Of a stretch of 64,000 nucleotides of DNA, positions 19,827 to 28,432 are shown in pieces; position 1 is the stretch's first letter, and each line of letters opens with the position of its first letter. Made by a program: the position numbers and the translations under genes. This DNA is from Pseudomonas nitroreducens NBRC 12694 (GTDB lineage Bacteria > Pseudomonadota > Gammaproteobacteria > Pseudomonadales > Pseudomonadaceae), in the NCBI RefSeq assembly GCF_002091755.1, contig NZ_BDAI01000009.1:1-64000 (forward strand), read 5' to 3'. The notes under the pieces were generated by a model, which did not search any database, was not told the DNA's origin, and saw only the letters and a list, made by a program, of their open reading frames with translations.

Positions 19827-21089
19827 ATGAATGCGATCCGTCGCCTGTCGGCCGCCATCTGTCTTTCCTCTTTCTGTCTCTCCCCGATGCTGGCCCACGC
19901 CGGTGAAGTCGAAGTGCTGCACTGGTGGACTTCCCCTGGCGAGAAGCGCGCCGCCGAAACCCTGAAGAAACTCGTCGAGGCCAAGGGCCACACCTGGAAG
20001 GACTTTGCCGTCGCCGGGGGCGGTGGTGAAGCCGCCATGACCGTGCTGAAGACCCGCGCCGTCTCCGGCAATCCGCCGGCCGCCGCGCAGATCAAGGGGC
20101 CGGACATCCAGGAATGGGGCGAACTCGGTCTGCTCGCCGACCTCAACGACGTCGCTGCCGAAGGCAAGTGGGACCAACTGCTGCCGCCGCAGGTGGCGCA
20201 GATCATGAAGTACAAGGGCGACTACGTGGCCGTGCCGGTCAACGTGCACCGGGTCAACTGGCTGTACATCAACCCGGAAGTCTTCAAGAAGGCCGGCGCC
20301 ACGCCGCCGACCACCCTGGACGAGCTCTTCGCCGCCGCCGACAAGCTCAAGGCTGCCGGCTTCACGGCGCTCGCCCACGGTAGCCAGCCCTGGCAGGACG
20401 GCACGCTGTTCGAGAATCTGGTGCTCAGCAAGATGGGCCCCGAAGGCTACCGCAAGGCCTTCGTCGAGCAGGACAAGGCGACGCTGACCGGCGCGCAGAT
20501 GGCCGACGTCTTCGCCGCGCTGAAGAAGCTGCACAGCTACGTTGATGCCGACGCTGCCGGCCGCGAATGGAACGTCGCCACCGGCATGGTGATCAACGGC
20601 AAGGCCGGCATGCAGATCATGGGCGACTGGGCCAAGAGCGAGTTCACTGCCGCCGGCAAGGTGGCGGGCAAGGACTACCAGTGCCTGCCGTTCCCCGGCA
20701 CGCAGAAGGCTTTCGACTACAACATCGATTCCCTGGTGATGTTCAAGCTGAGCAACGCCGAGAACCGCAAGGCCCAGGAAGACCTCGCTCGCGCGGTGCT
20801 CGACCCGGCGTTCCAGAAGGACTTCAGCCTGAACAAGGGTTCGATCCCGGTGCGCCTGGACGTCGACATGATGCCCTTCGACGCCTGCGCCCAGCAGTCC
20901 ATGAAGGACTTCAAGGCCGCCTCCGCCGACGGCAACCTGGTGCCGAGCATGGCCCACAGCATGGCCGCCTCCAGCTACGTGCAGGGCGCGATCTTCGACG
21001 TGGTCACCAACTTCTTCAACGACCCCGCCGCCGATCCGCAGAAGGCCGCGCAGCAACTGGGCGCCGCTATCCAGGCCGCCGCGCAGTAA
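19827..21089 (+). CDS. gtsA: Glucose/mannose ABC transporter periplasmic binding protein
   Basis: A 420-residue exported solute-binding protein of the MalE-like sugar family. It has a signal peptide at residues 1-25 (SPMLAHA then GEVEV), the ligand-binding N-terminus VEVLHWWTSPGEKRA, and the AGKAGMQIMGDWAKSEF motif typical of this family. It delivers glucose to GtsBCD. It is named gltB in P. aeruginosa (PA3190) and gtsA in other pseudomonads. A hairpin after the gene probably raises its transcript level over the membrane subunits. Confidence 0.94.
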   Translation: MNAIRRLSAAICLSSFCLSPMLAHAGEVEVLHWWTSPGEKRAAETLKKLVEAKGHTWKDFAVAGGGGEAAMTVLKTRAVSGNPPAAAQIKGPDIQEWGELGLLADLNDVAAEGKWDQLLPPQVAQIMKYKGDYVAVPVNVHRVNWLYINPEVFKKAGATPPTTLDELFAAADKLKAAGFTALAHGSQPWQDGTLFENLVLSKMGPEGYRKAFVEQDKATLTGAQMADVFAALKKLHSYVDADAAGREWNVATGMVINGKAGMQIMGDWAKSEFTAAGKVAGKDYQCLPFPGTQKAFDYNIDSLVMFKLSNAENRKAQEDLARAVLDPAFQKDFSLNKGSIPVRLDVDMMPFDACAQQSMKDFKAASADGNLVPSMAHSMAASSYVQGAIFDVVTNFFNDPAADPQKAAQQLGAAIQAAAQ

Positions 21090-21097
21090 CGCGCTCG

Positions 21098-21122
21098 CCG
21101 GCTCCGTGACGGAGCCGGTTTT
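21098..21122 (+). terminator. Stem-loop with T run after gtsA
   Basis: A 9-bp perfect stem (21098-21106 with 21110-21118), a three-base loop and TTTTC. It lies inside the transport operon, before gtsB, so it is likely a partial terminator or an mRNA-stabilising element that gives excess binding protein. Confidence 0.7.
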
Positions 21123-21191
21123 CTGATTCCCCAGAACGACTCCGGGCCGTCACGGCAGCCCGGGTGGGTTCACTCATCCTCGAGAAAGCAG

Positions 21192-22118
21192 ATGGCGACC
21201 CGATCCCCGACTTTCACTCCCGCCGCCGCGCCTCGGGCTTCGCTGCTCGACGGCCTGCAGGCCTGGCTGCCGAAGCTGGTGCTGGCCCCGAGCATGCTCG
21301 TGGTGCTGGTCTGCGTGTACGGCTACATCGGCTGGACGCTGCTGCTGTCCTTCACCAATTCGCGCTTCATGCCGGCGTACAGCTGGGCGGGCCTGAGCCA
21401 GTACCTGCGCCTGTGGGACAACGACCGCTGGTGGGTGGCGAGCAAGAACCTGCTGCTGTTCGGCGGCCTGTTCATCGGTATCTGCCTGGTGCTCGGCGTC
21501 TTCCTCGCCGTGCTGCTGGACCAGCGTATCCGCCGCGAAGGCTTCATCCGCACCGTCTACCTGTACCCTATGGCACTGTCGATGATCGTCACCGGCACCG
21601 CCTGGAAGTGGCTGCTCAATCCCGGCCTGGGCCTGGACAAGCTGCTGCGCGACTGGGGCTGGACCGGCTTTCGCTTCGACTGGCTGGTGGACCCGGAACG
21701 GGTCGTCTACTGCCTGGTGATCGCCGCCGTTTGGCAGGCCTCGGGTTTCGTCATGGCGCTGTTCCTCGCCGGCTTGCGCGGGGTCGACCCGGCCATTGTG
21801 CGCGCCGCCCAGGTGGACGGTGCGAGCCTGCCGACCATTTACCTGCGCATCGTGCTGCCGAGCCTGCGCCCGGTGTTCTTCAGTGCGCTGATGATCCTCG
21901 CGCACATCGCCATCAAGAGCTTCGACCTGGTCGCCGCGATGACCGCCGGCGGCCCCGGCTACTCCTCCGACCTGCCGGCGATGTTCATGTATGCCCACAC
22001 CTTCACCCGCGGCCAGATGGGCCTGGGCGCGGCCAGCGCGATGCTGATGCTGGGCGCCGTGCTGGCCATCGTCGTGCCCTACCTGTACTCGGAACTGCGG
22101 GGCAAGCGCCATGATTAA
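21192..22118 (+). CDS. gtsB: Glucose ABC transporter permease GtsB
   Basis: A 308-residue inner-membrane permease of the MalF type, with six to seven hydrophobic helices. The cytoplasmic EAA loop that contacts the ATPase is visible as VRAAQVDGASLPTIYLRIVLPSL in the C-terminal third. It forms the channel with GtsC. It overlaps gtsC by 8 bases. It corresponds to P. aeruginosa gltF (PA3189). Confidence 0.93.
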   Translation: MATRSPTFTPAAAPRASLLDGLQAWLPKLVLAPSMLVVLVCVYGYIGWTLLLSFTNSRFMPAYSWAGLSQYLRLWDNDRWWVASKNLLLFGGLFIGICLVLGVFLAVLLDQRIRREGFIRTVYLYPMALSMIVTGTAWKWLLNPGLGLDKLLRDWGWTGFRFDWLVDPERVVYCLVIAAVWQASGFVMALFLAGLRGVDPAIVRAAQVDGASLPTIYLRIVLPSLRPVFFSALMILAHIAIKSFDLVAAMTAGGPGYSSDLPAMFMYAHTFTRGQMGLGAASAMLMLGAVLAIVVPYLYSELRGKRHD

Positions 22119-22956
22119 CGCGACCCTCAAACCCGCCTTCAGCTTCAGCCGGCTGGCGGTGCACGCAACCCTCTGGGGCGCCGTGGCGCTGTATGTGATC
22201 CCGCTGCTGGTGATGCTGCTGACCAGCTTCAAGTCGCCCGAGGACATCCGCACCAGCAACCTGCTGGCGCTGCCGGACGTATTCACAGCAATCGGCTGGG
22301 TGAAGGCCTGGAGCGCGGTGGGCGACTACTTCTGGAACTCGGTGAAGATCACCGTGCCGGGCGTGCTGATCTCCACCTTCATCGGCGCCATGAACGGCTA
22401 CGTGCTGTCGATGTGGCGCTTCCGCGGCTCGCAGCTGTTCTTCGGCGCGCTGCTGTTCGGCTGCTTCCTGCCGTTCCAGGTGATCCTCCTGCCGATGTCC
22501 TTCACCCTCGGCAAGCTCGGCCTGGCCAACACCACCACCGGGCTGGTGATGGTCCACTGCATCTACGGGCTGGCCTTCACCACGCTGTTCTTCCGCAATT
22601 ACTTCGTGGCGATTCCCGATGCCCTGGTGAAGGCCGCACGCCTGGATGGTGCGGGGTTCTTCACCATCTTCCTGCGCATCCTGATGCCCATGTCCACGCC
22701 CATCGTGATGGTCTGCCTGATCTGGCAGTTCACCCAGATCTGGAACGACTTCCTGTTCGGTGTGGTGTTCGCCAGCGGCGACGCGCAGCCCATCACCGTG
22801 GCGCTGAACAACCTGGTGAACATCAGCACCGGGGTCAAGGAATACAACGTCGACATGGCCGCCGCGATGATCGCGGCGCTGCCCACGCTGGTGGTCTACG
22901 TACTGGCCGGCAAGTACTTCGTGCGCGGGCTGACTGCCGGCGCGGTCAAAGGTTGA
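22111..22956 (+). CDS. gtsC: Glucose ABC transporter permease GtsC
   Basis: A 281-residue MalG-type inner-membrane permease with six hydrophobic helices. The EAA loop is seen as VKAARLDGAGFFTIFLRILMP, and a conserved MNGYVLSMWRFRG stretch precedes the third helix. The start overlaps gtsB, and the ATPase gene starts 12 bases downstream. It corresponds to P. aeruginosa gltG (PA3188). Confidence 0.93.
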   Translation: MINATLKPAFSFSRLAVHATLWGAVALYVIPLLVMLLTSFKSPEDIRTSNLLALPDVFTAIGWVKAWSAVGDYFWNSVKITVPGVLISTFIGAMNGYVLSMWRFRGSQLFFGALLFGCFLPFQVILLPMSFTLGKLGLANTTTGLVMVHCIYGLAFTTLFFRNYFVAIPDALVKAARLDGAGFFTIFLRILMPMSTPIVMVCLIWQFTQIWNDFLFGVVFASGDAQPITVALNNLVNISTGVKEYNVDMAAAMIAALPTLVVYVLAGKYFVRGLTAGAVKG

Positions 22957-22968
22957 GGTAAGCCCAAG

Positions 22969-24129
22969 ATGTCCACACTCGAACTGCACAACCTGCACAA
23001 GTCCTACGGCAACGGTCTGGCCGACACGCTGAAGTCGATCAACCTGTCGATCGACTCGGGCGAATTCCTGATCCTGGTCGGCCCCTCCGGCTGCGGCAAG
23101 TCCACTTTGATGAACTGCATCGCCGGCCTGGAGAACGTCACCGGCGGCGCGATCCTGGTCGATGGCCAGGACATCAGCGGGATGAGCCCGAAGGATCGCG
23201 ACATCGCCATGGTGTTCCAGTCCTATGCGCTGTACCCGACCATGAGCGTGCGCGAGAACATCGCCTTCGGCCTGAAGATCCGCAAGCTGCCCAGGGCGGA
23301 AATCGACGCCGAAGTGGCACGGGTCTCCAAGCTGCTGCAGATCGAGCACCTGCTCGAACGCAAGCCCTCGCAGCTCTCCGGGGGCCAGCAGCAGCGCGTG
23401 GCCATGGGCCGGGCGCTGGCGCGGCGGCCGAAGATCTACCTGTTCGACGAACCGCTGTCGAACCTCGACGCCAAGCTGCGCGTGGAGATGCGTACCGAGA
23501 TCAAGCTGATGCACCAGCGCCTGAAGACCACCACGGTCTACGTGACCCACGACCAGATCGAGGCCATGACCCTGGGCGACAAGGTGGCGGTGATGAAGGA
23601 CGGCATCGTCCAGCAGTTCGGCACGCCACAGCAGATCTACAACGATCCGGCGAACCTGTTCGTTGCCAGCTTCATCGGCTCGCCGCCGATGAACTTCATT
23701 CCGCTCAAGGTGCAGCAGCAGGGCGGCCGCCTGGTCGGCCTGCTGGACAGCGGCCAGGACCGCTGCGAGCTGCCGCTGCAACTGGACGCCGGGCTGGCCG
23801 AGGGGCGCGAGCTGATCCTCGGCGTCCGCCCGGAACAGGTGCAACTGGCCACCGATGGCGGCAACGGGCCGAGCGACCTGCGCACCGAGGTCGAAGTGGT
23901 CGAGCCCACCGGGCCGGACACCCTGGTCTTCGTCACGCTCAACGGCGCCAAGGTCTGCTGCCGCCTCGCGCCGGACCAGTCGCCGCAACCGGGCTCGTCG
24001 CTGCAACTGCGCTTCGATCCGTCCCGTGCGCTGCTGTTCGACGCGCAGAGCGGCGAGCGCCTGCGCGCCGAGCCGCGCGGCGACGGCGCGAACAAGGTGA
24101 CGCCGCTGGCCCGACAGAAGCACTCCTGA
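22969..24129 (+). CDS. gtsD: Glucose ABC transporter ATP-binding protein
   Basis: A 386-residue MalK/UgpC-type ATPase. It has Walker A GPSGCGKST near residues 38-46, the Q loop MVFQSYALYPTMS, the ABC signature LSGGQQQRVAMGRAL, Walker B IYLFDEPLSNLD, the switch histidine in YVTHDQIEAM and a C-terminal TOBE domain (FIGSPPMNFIPL onward). It powers GtsBC and may also serve other sugars. It corresponds to P. aeruginosa gltK (PA3187). Confidence 0.94.
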   Translation: MSTLELHNLHKSYGNGLADTLKSINLSIDSGEFLILVGPSGCGKSTLMNCIAGLENVTGGAILVDGQDISGMSPKDRDIAMVFQSYALYPTMSVRENIAFGLKIRKLPRAEIDAEVARVSKLLQIEHLLERKPSQLSGGQQQRVAMGRALARRPKIYLFDEPLSNLDAKLRVEMRTEIKLMHQRLKTTTVYVTHDQIEAMTLGDKVAVMKDGIVQQFGTPQQIYNDPANLFVASFIGSPPMNFIPLKVQQQGGRLVGLLDSGQDRCELPLQLDAGLAEGRELILGVRPEQVQLATDGGNGPSDLRTEVEVVEPTGPDTLVFVTLNGAKVCCRLAPDQSPQPGSSLQLRFDPSRALLFDAQSGERLRAEPRGDGANKVTPLARQKHS

Positions 24130-24182
24130 AACACCCCCTGCCTGTAACTACGCTAGAAACCAAGACAACGAGGACGCTGGAG

Positions 24183-25541
24183 ATGCACAAGAACAACAAG
24201 AACCGGCCCGCCGCACGAACCCTGGGCTGCCTGCTCGCACTGGGTTGTGTGGGCAACGTCGCCCAGGCCGCCGATGCCTTCTCATCCGAGTCCAGGTGGG
24301 GCCTGGGCGACTGGGGCGGCAAGCGCACCGAGCTGCTGGAGAAGGGCTACGACTTCAAGCTCGACTACGTCGGCGAGGCCGCCAGCAACCTGGGCGGCGG
24401 CTACGACCAGCACACCACCGCACGCTACTCCGACCAGTTCGCCCTCGGCACCCACCTGGACCTGCAGAAAATCCTCGGCTGGGACGCCACCGAGTTCCAG
24501 CTGACGGTCACCGAGCGCAGCGGCCGCAACCTCTCCAACGACCGCATCAGCGACCCGCGCGCCGGGCAGTTCAGCTCCGTGCAGGAAGTCTGGGGCCGGG
24601 GCCAGACCTGGCGCCTGACGCAGATGTGGATCAAGCAGCAGTACTTCGACGGCGCGCTGGACGTGAAGGTCGGCCGTTTCGGCGAGGGCGAGGACTTCAA
24701 CAGCTTCCCCTGCGACTTCCAGAACCTGGCCTTCTGCGGCTCGCAGGTGGGCAACTGGGTGGGCGGCATCTGGTACAACTGGCCGGTCAGCCAGTGGGCC
24801 GCCCGCGTGAAGTGGAACTTCAACGATGAGTGGTACGCGCAGGTAGGCGCCTACAACCAGAACCCGTCGAACCTGGAGACCGGCAACGGCTTCAAGCTCA
24901 ACGGCAGCGGCACCAAGGGCACCATCCTGCCGGTGGAGCTGGTGTGGATGCCGAAAGTCGGTGCTGCTCAGCTGCCGGGTGAGTACCGCCTGGGCTACTA
25001 CTACAGCACCGCCGAGGCCGACGACGTGTACGACGACGTCAACGGCAACCCGCAGGCGCTCACCGGCGAGCCTGCCAAGACCCACAGCGGCAAGCACGGC
25101 TGGTGGGTGGTGGCGCAGCAGCAGGTCACCGCGCACAACGGCGACGCCTCCCGCGGCCTGAGCCTGTTCGCCAACTTCACGGTGCACGACAAGGCCACCA
25201 ATACCGTCGACAACTACCAGCAGCTCGGTGTCGTCTACAAAGGCCCGTTCGACGCGCGGCCCAAGGACGACATCGGCTTCGGCGTGGCGCGCATCCACGT
25301 CAACGACGACGTGCAGGACCGCCAGCGCCTGGTGAACCAGGTCAACGGCATCGACGACTACGACAACCCGCTGTACCAGCCCATCCAGGACACCGAGTAC
25401 AACGCCGAGCTGTACTACGGCGTGCATGTGACCAATTGGCTCACCGTGCGCCCGAACCTGCAGTACATCCGCCATCCGGGCGGCGTGGACGAGGTGAACA
25501 ACGCCGTGGTGGCCGGCCTGAAGATCCAGTCCAGCTTCTGA
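24183..25541 (+). CDS. oprB: Carbohydrate-selective outer-membrane porin OprB
   Basis: A 452-residue outer-membrane porin for glucose and other sugars. It has a signal peptide ending VAQA near residue 29, a mature start ADAFSSESRWGLGDWGG, repeated amphipathic beta strands rich in Trp and Tyr, and a C-terminal Phe. It is the last gene of the uptake run, followed by a clear terminator. Expression should depend on GltR. Confidence 0.94.
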   Translation: MHKNNKNRPAARTLGCLLALGCVGNVAQAADAFSSESRWGLGDWGGKRTELLEKGYDFKLDYVGEAASNLGGGYDQHTTARYSDQFALGTHLDLQKILGWDATEFQLTVTERSGRNLSNDRISDPRAGQFSSVQEVWGRGQTWRLTQMWIKQQYFDGALDVKVGRFGEGEDFNSFPCDFQNLAFCGSQVGNWVGGIWYNWPVSQWAARVKWNFNDEWYAQVGAYNQNPSNLETGNGFKLNGSGTKGTILPVELVWMPKVGAAQLPGEYRLGYYYSTAEADDVYDDVNGNPQALTGEPAKTHSGKHGWWVVAQQQVTAHNGDASRGLSLFANFTVHDKATNTVDNYQQLGVVYKGPFDARPKDDIGFGVARIHVNDDVQDRQRLVNQVNGIDDYDNPLYQPIQDTEYNAELYYGVHVTNWLTVRPNLQYIRHPGGVDEVNNAVVAGLKIQSSF

Positions 25542-25561
25542 TTGCTCCCTGGTGCGAACCT

Positions 25562-25588
25562 GGCCCGTCCTTGTGACGGGCCTTTTTT
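25562..25588 (+). terminator. Intrinsic terminator of the glucose operon
   Basis: GGCCCGTC (25562-25569), a five-base loop, GACGGGCC (25575-25582) and six T. It closes the gts-oprB transcription unit. Confidence 0.9.
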
Positions 25589-25631
25589 GTCTGCTCCGGG
25601 CGGTGTGTTGGGTGGTTACTCGGCTGCTTTT

Positions 25632-25705
25632 TGTAGGAGCGAGCTTGCTCGCGAATACCCTGGGGCTCCGGTGTCAGGCGGTTCGCGAGCAAGCTTGCTC
25701 CTACA
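25632..25705. repeat. REP pair (TGTAGGAGCGAGC type)
   Basis: Two 24-base heads face each other, at 25632-25655 and 25682-25705. They are reverse complements apart from one base and bracket a 26-base spacer. This is the common pseudomonad REP/BIME sequence. With the terminator (25562-25588) and the HexR-like palindrome (25814-25828) it accounts for most of the 342-base gap 25542-25883. Confidence 0.9.
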
Positions 25706-25813
25706 GAGGCCAGAAGCGGGCAGACCCGGAGCGGGTGAGGAACTGTTTTTCATTGGCGCAAGCGCTGCGCGTGACTAGGCTTTGCGGTTAGAATCGCGGC
25801 CTTTTCTGTAAGA

Positions 25814-25828
25814 TGTAGTGAAACTACA
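25814..25828. promoter_or_regulatory. HexR-type operator upstream of the mutarotase gene
   Basis: TGTAGTGAAACTACA is a perfect 15-base palindrome (6-bp arms, 3-base centre) that matches the broadly conserved HexR motif TGTART-NNN-AYTACA better than the site near edd does. It lies 55 bases before the chosen start of the mutarotase gene. Confidence 0.75.
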
Positions 25829-25883
25829 GAGAACTTCACGCCCCGGAATGTCCGGGCAGGGATTGGATCAGGACATCCGGACA

Positions 25884-26720
25884 ATGCTCGAGCATCCGCT
25901 GCAGCGTTTTTTTCATTCCATGCGGGCCAAGCGGCCCTTCGACTGGGTGCGCTTCCAGCGTCGCGACCTGCTGCTCATCGATCACCCGCAATGCCAGGCG
26001 GTGTTCAGCCGCCAGGGCGCGCAACTGCTGCACTTCCAGCCGCGCGGCGCACGCCCGCTGTTGTGGTGCTCCAGCCAGTGGCCGAGCCTGAGCACGGCAC
26101 CGATCCGTGGCGGTATCCCGGTCTGCTGGCCGTGGTTCGGCAGCCATCCCACCGAGGCCGACTGGCCCCAGCATGGCTGGGCGCGCCAGCGCGAGTGGCG
26201 CATGCTCGACGCCTGGGCCGATGATCAGAAGGCGGTCGTCAGCTGGCAGCTGGATATCGAGGACTGGCACGTACGCCTGGAAGCGCGCCTGGGCCAGGAC
26301 CTGGACATCGAACTTTCCAGCTACCACGAGGATGACAGCGACTGCCTCTTCAGCTTCGCCCTGCAGCCATACTGGCGCGTGGGTTCGCTGCGTCGCTCGG
26401 TGGTCCACGGCATGGAGCTGGACGGCAAGGCCAGCGGCCTGCCCAACACCTGGGCGCCGCGTGGTGCGGTCAAGCAGGTGCTCTACAACACCGGTTCCCT
26501 GGTGCTGGAAGATGCCGGCTGGCAGCGCCGCCTGCGCATCGACAAGAACACCAGCGCCGGCAGTGTCATCTGGCATCCGGGCAGCCGCGCGGTGGAACAG
26601 GTGGAGCCGGGCGAAGCGGAACGCTTCCTGTGCATCGGCGCTGCCGGCTATCGCGCGGGCGGGCTGATCCTCGCCCAGGGCGAGCGCATGCTGCTGAACC
26701 TGCGGGCCGGGCTTGTCTGA
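25884..26720 (+). CDS. D-hexose-6-phosphate mutarotase (aldose-1-epimerase family)
   Basis: A 278-residue cytoplasmic protein of the YeaD/YMR099C group that interconverts alpha and beta anomers of glucose 6-phosphate and related sugars. Recognisable parts are RGGIPVCWPWFG, the QHGWARQREWRM histidine motif in the first half and SVIWHPGSRA near the C-terminus. ATG 25884 was chosen; an upstream ATG at 25848 and a GTG at 25818 overlapping the HexR palindrome are less likely starts. Its place after the glucose uptake operon and behind a HexR site indicates a role in feeding glucose 6-phosphate into the Entner-Doudoroff pathway. Confidence 0.88.
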   Translation: MLEHPLQRFFHSMRAKRPFDWVRFQRRDLLLIDHPQCQAVFSRQGAQLLHFQPRGARPLLWCSSQWPSLSTAPIRGGIPVCWPWFGSHPTEADWPQHGWARQREWRMLDAWADDQKAVVSWQLDIEDWHVRLEARLGQDLDIELSSYHEDDSDCLFSFALQPYWRVGSLRRSVVHGMELDGKASGLPNTWAPRGAVKQVLYNTGSLVLEDAGWQRRLRIDKNTSAGSVIWHPGSRAVEQVEPGEAERFLCIGAAGYRAGGLILAQGERMLLNLRAGLV

Positions 26721-26777
26721 TTGGCGGTGAGCGGACGGCCCCTCACCGAGGCCATCCGCAAGACGAGGGGATTACCC

Positions 26778-26906
26778 TCAGGACGGTTGTTGCGGAGTAC
26801 CCAGCAGCGACTTGCCGGTTTTCTTCTGCCGCTTGGCCATGCGTTTTTCATGCGCGGTTTTCAGCGGCTTCTTCTTCGCTTGTTTCTTCGCGTCGAGACC
26901 TTTCAC
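26778..26906 (-). CDS. Small lysine-rich basic protein (42 residues)
   Basis: A GTG-initiated reading frame of 42 codons on the minus strand. It is preceded by a strong Shine-Dalgarno sequence, GGAGG, eight bases before the start. The product begins VKGLDAKKQAKKKPL, contains about one third Lys plus several Arg and no Cys or Trp, and ends LLGTPQQPS. The composition suggests nucleic-acid or ribosome binding, which is inference. The gene lies in a gap between the mutarotase gene and the next minus-strand gene. It is below usual size cut-offs, and the strong ribosome-binding site is the main reason to call it. Confidence 0.65.
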   Translation of the reverse strand: MKGLDAKKQAKKKPLKTAHEKRMAKRQKKTGKSLLGTPQQPS

Positions 26907-26979
26907 GAGCCTGTCCTCCAGGGGACGCCCTCGGGCCGAGAGCTGACAGCTTCAGCATAGTCCCGCTGCGCACGGTCGC

Positions 26980-27168
26980 TCAGCCGGCGGTCAGGCGCTC
27001 CAGTTCGCGGCGTACCATGTTGGCGTAAGGCGCCGGGCTCAGGCGGTACAGCTCGCCGGCCACCCAGGGCAGCCAGCGGGCGCCGAGGTTGTCGCGCTCG
27101 GCCAGCAGGCGCCGGGCTTCGGCCTCGGCGCGCTGGGCGTGTTGCTGGGGGTAGTCGGCACGGCTCAT
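26980..27168 (-). CDS. Small conserved hypothetical protein (62 residues)
   Basis: A 62-residue soluble protein starting MSRADYPQQHAQRAEAEARRLL, helix-rich, with many Arg, Ala and Glu, then a Trp-Leu-Pro-Trp segment and YRLSPAPYANMVRREL. No signal peptide, membrane helix or known motif was seen. It is 21 bases downstream of the 3' end... of no other gene on its strand except 27190-27627, which lies just upstream, so the two may be co-transcribed. Confidence 0.55.
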   Translation of the reverse strand: MSRADYPQQHAQRAEAEARRLLAERDNLGARWLPWVAGELYRLSPAPYANMVRRELERLTAG

Positions 27169-27189
27169 CGGTGGCTCTTGGGTGCAGCT

Positions 27190-27627
27190 TCAGGTCTTCG
27201 CGCAGCTCAGGGTCTGCGGGTCGATGGTGATGCTCGCCAGCGGCTTGGCGTCGCTGCCGGCGTATTCGTGGGTGACGCTCAGGTGATGCTCGCGGAAGCG
27301 CTGCAGCAGGTCCGGCTGTTCGCAGGTCGTGCCTTCGAGCTGCTTCTTCAGGCCGTTCTCGAACTTGGCGCGGGCGCCCAGGTCCATGGCGTCCAGGCGC
27401 AGGTTGGAGATGGCGTAGCGGTAGTACAGCATCTTCTTCGCCGGGTCGAGCTGCACGCTGTTGAGGGTGGTCACCTTGTCCACCTGGCGCGGCAGGTTGG
27501 CCTTGGTCACCTGGTCGAAATAGTCCGCCGATTCCTTGAGGAATTTCGCCTCGTCGGCGGAGTCATCGGCGTGGACGGCAAGGCTGGTGAGCAACAGCAA
27601 GGGCAGGGCGAGACGGGCAAACGGCAT
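27190..27627 (-). CDS. Periplasmic protein of unknown function
   Basis: A 145-residue exported protein with a clear signal peptide (MPFARLALPLLLLTSLAVHA, then DDSADEAKFL). The mature part is mainly helical with mixed charge and contains two Cys, in GTTCEQPDLL and at the C-terminal LSCAKT, that could form a disulfide. No enzyme motif was recognised. ATG 27627 is chosen because it begins the signal peptide; the frame continues upstream without a plausible protein. About 216 bases separate it from the divergent gene at 27844. Confidence 0.6.
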   Translation of the reverse strand: MPFARLALPLLLLTSLAVHADDSADEAKFLKESADYFDQVTKANLPRQVDKVTTLNSVQLDPAKKMLYYRYAISNLRLDAMDLGARAKFENGLKKQLEGTTCEQPDLLQRFREHHLSVTHEYAGSDAKPLASITIDPQTLSCAKT

Positions 27628-27843
27628 GGGAGATTCCTGTACGGCTGATGGGGGCGGAGATGCAGGCTCAGTAGGTGCGACAGCCAGGGTATGGCCGGGT
27701 TCGATCGAGTGTGCAGTGGCTGCACGCTCATGGTCTGTGAGTGTAGAGCACCGCCAGCCGCTGGCCGCTCGCGGGACGATTCTTTTGCAGGTAGGCTTGC
27801 GACCGGTCGTTCCCCACCATTTCCGCAGGTCTGCAGTCCCGCC

Positions 27844-28278
27844 ATGATCGAACTCACCCAGCTCGACCTCCGCACCGATCCCGCCGCGCAACGCGTGGTG
27901 AAGGATGAAACCGTCACCGTCGAATTCGCCGTCGCGCCGGGCGAGTTGATGAGCCTCGAAGGGCTGAACCGCTACGCTATCGGTGACGCGATCATCAGCA
28001 GCGCCACGGGGGAGAGCTGGGTCGTTTCCCGCGAGCGTTTCGACCCGAAATACCTGCCCGCCGACGCGGCACTCACGCACGGGCACCCCGGTGCCTACCG
28101 CAACCGTCCCAGCGTGGTGCTGGCCCGGTGCATGGACCAGCCCTTCACGCTGCTGCGCTCGGCAGGTGGCGACCGCCTCACCGGCGCCGCGGGCGACTGG
28201 GTCATGCAATACGCGCCCGGCGACTACGGCGTGGTGAAGGCAGAGCGTTTCGCCAAGGTCTATCGGCTGGCCGACTGA
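27844..28278 (+). CDS. PGDYG-domain protein
   Basis: A 144-residue soluble protein containing the PGDYGVVKAERFAKVY signature near the C-terminus, which defines the small PGDYG family of unknown function. The central part includes AIGDAIISSATGESWVV, RERFDPKYLP and an NRPSVVLA segment, suggesting a small beta-rich domain. No signal peptide. It is divergent from the periplasmic protein gene and 154 bases before the YihY gene on the same strand. Confidence 0.7.
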   Translation: MIELTQLDLRTDPAAQRVVKDETVTVEFAVAPGELMSLEGLNRYAIGDAIISSATGESWVVSRERFDPKYLPADAALTHGHPGAYRNRPSVVLARCMDQPFTLLRSAGGDRLTGAAGDWVMQYAPGDYGVVKAERFAKVYRLAD

Positions 28279-28432
28279 AACCTTTTCGCTCTGGCATCCC
28301 GGCCCCGCCAGCGGCTATGGTCTGTGCTGGCGGGCGCTCTGCGTCGCGCATTTCTTGCAACTTTGCCGGCGTTGCGCAGGTCCACCCTGCAGTTGCCGGC
28401 AGGTGGAGCGCTCATCGGGAGGACGGTGCGGG

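Noticed and set aside
22003..24123. 706-codon minus-strand frame opposite gtsCD
   Set aside because: Shadow frame; the plus strand carries a well-defined ABC transporter.
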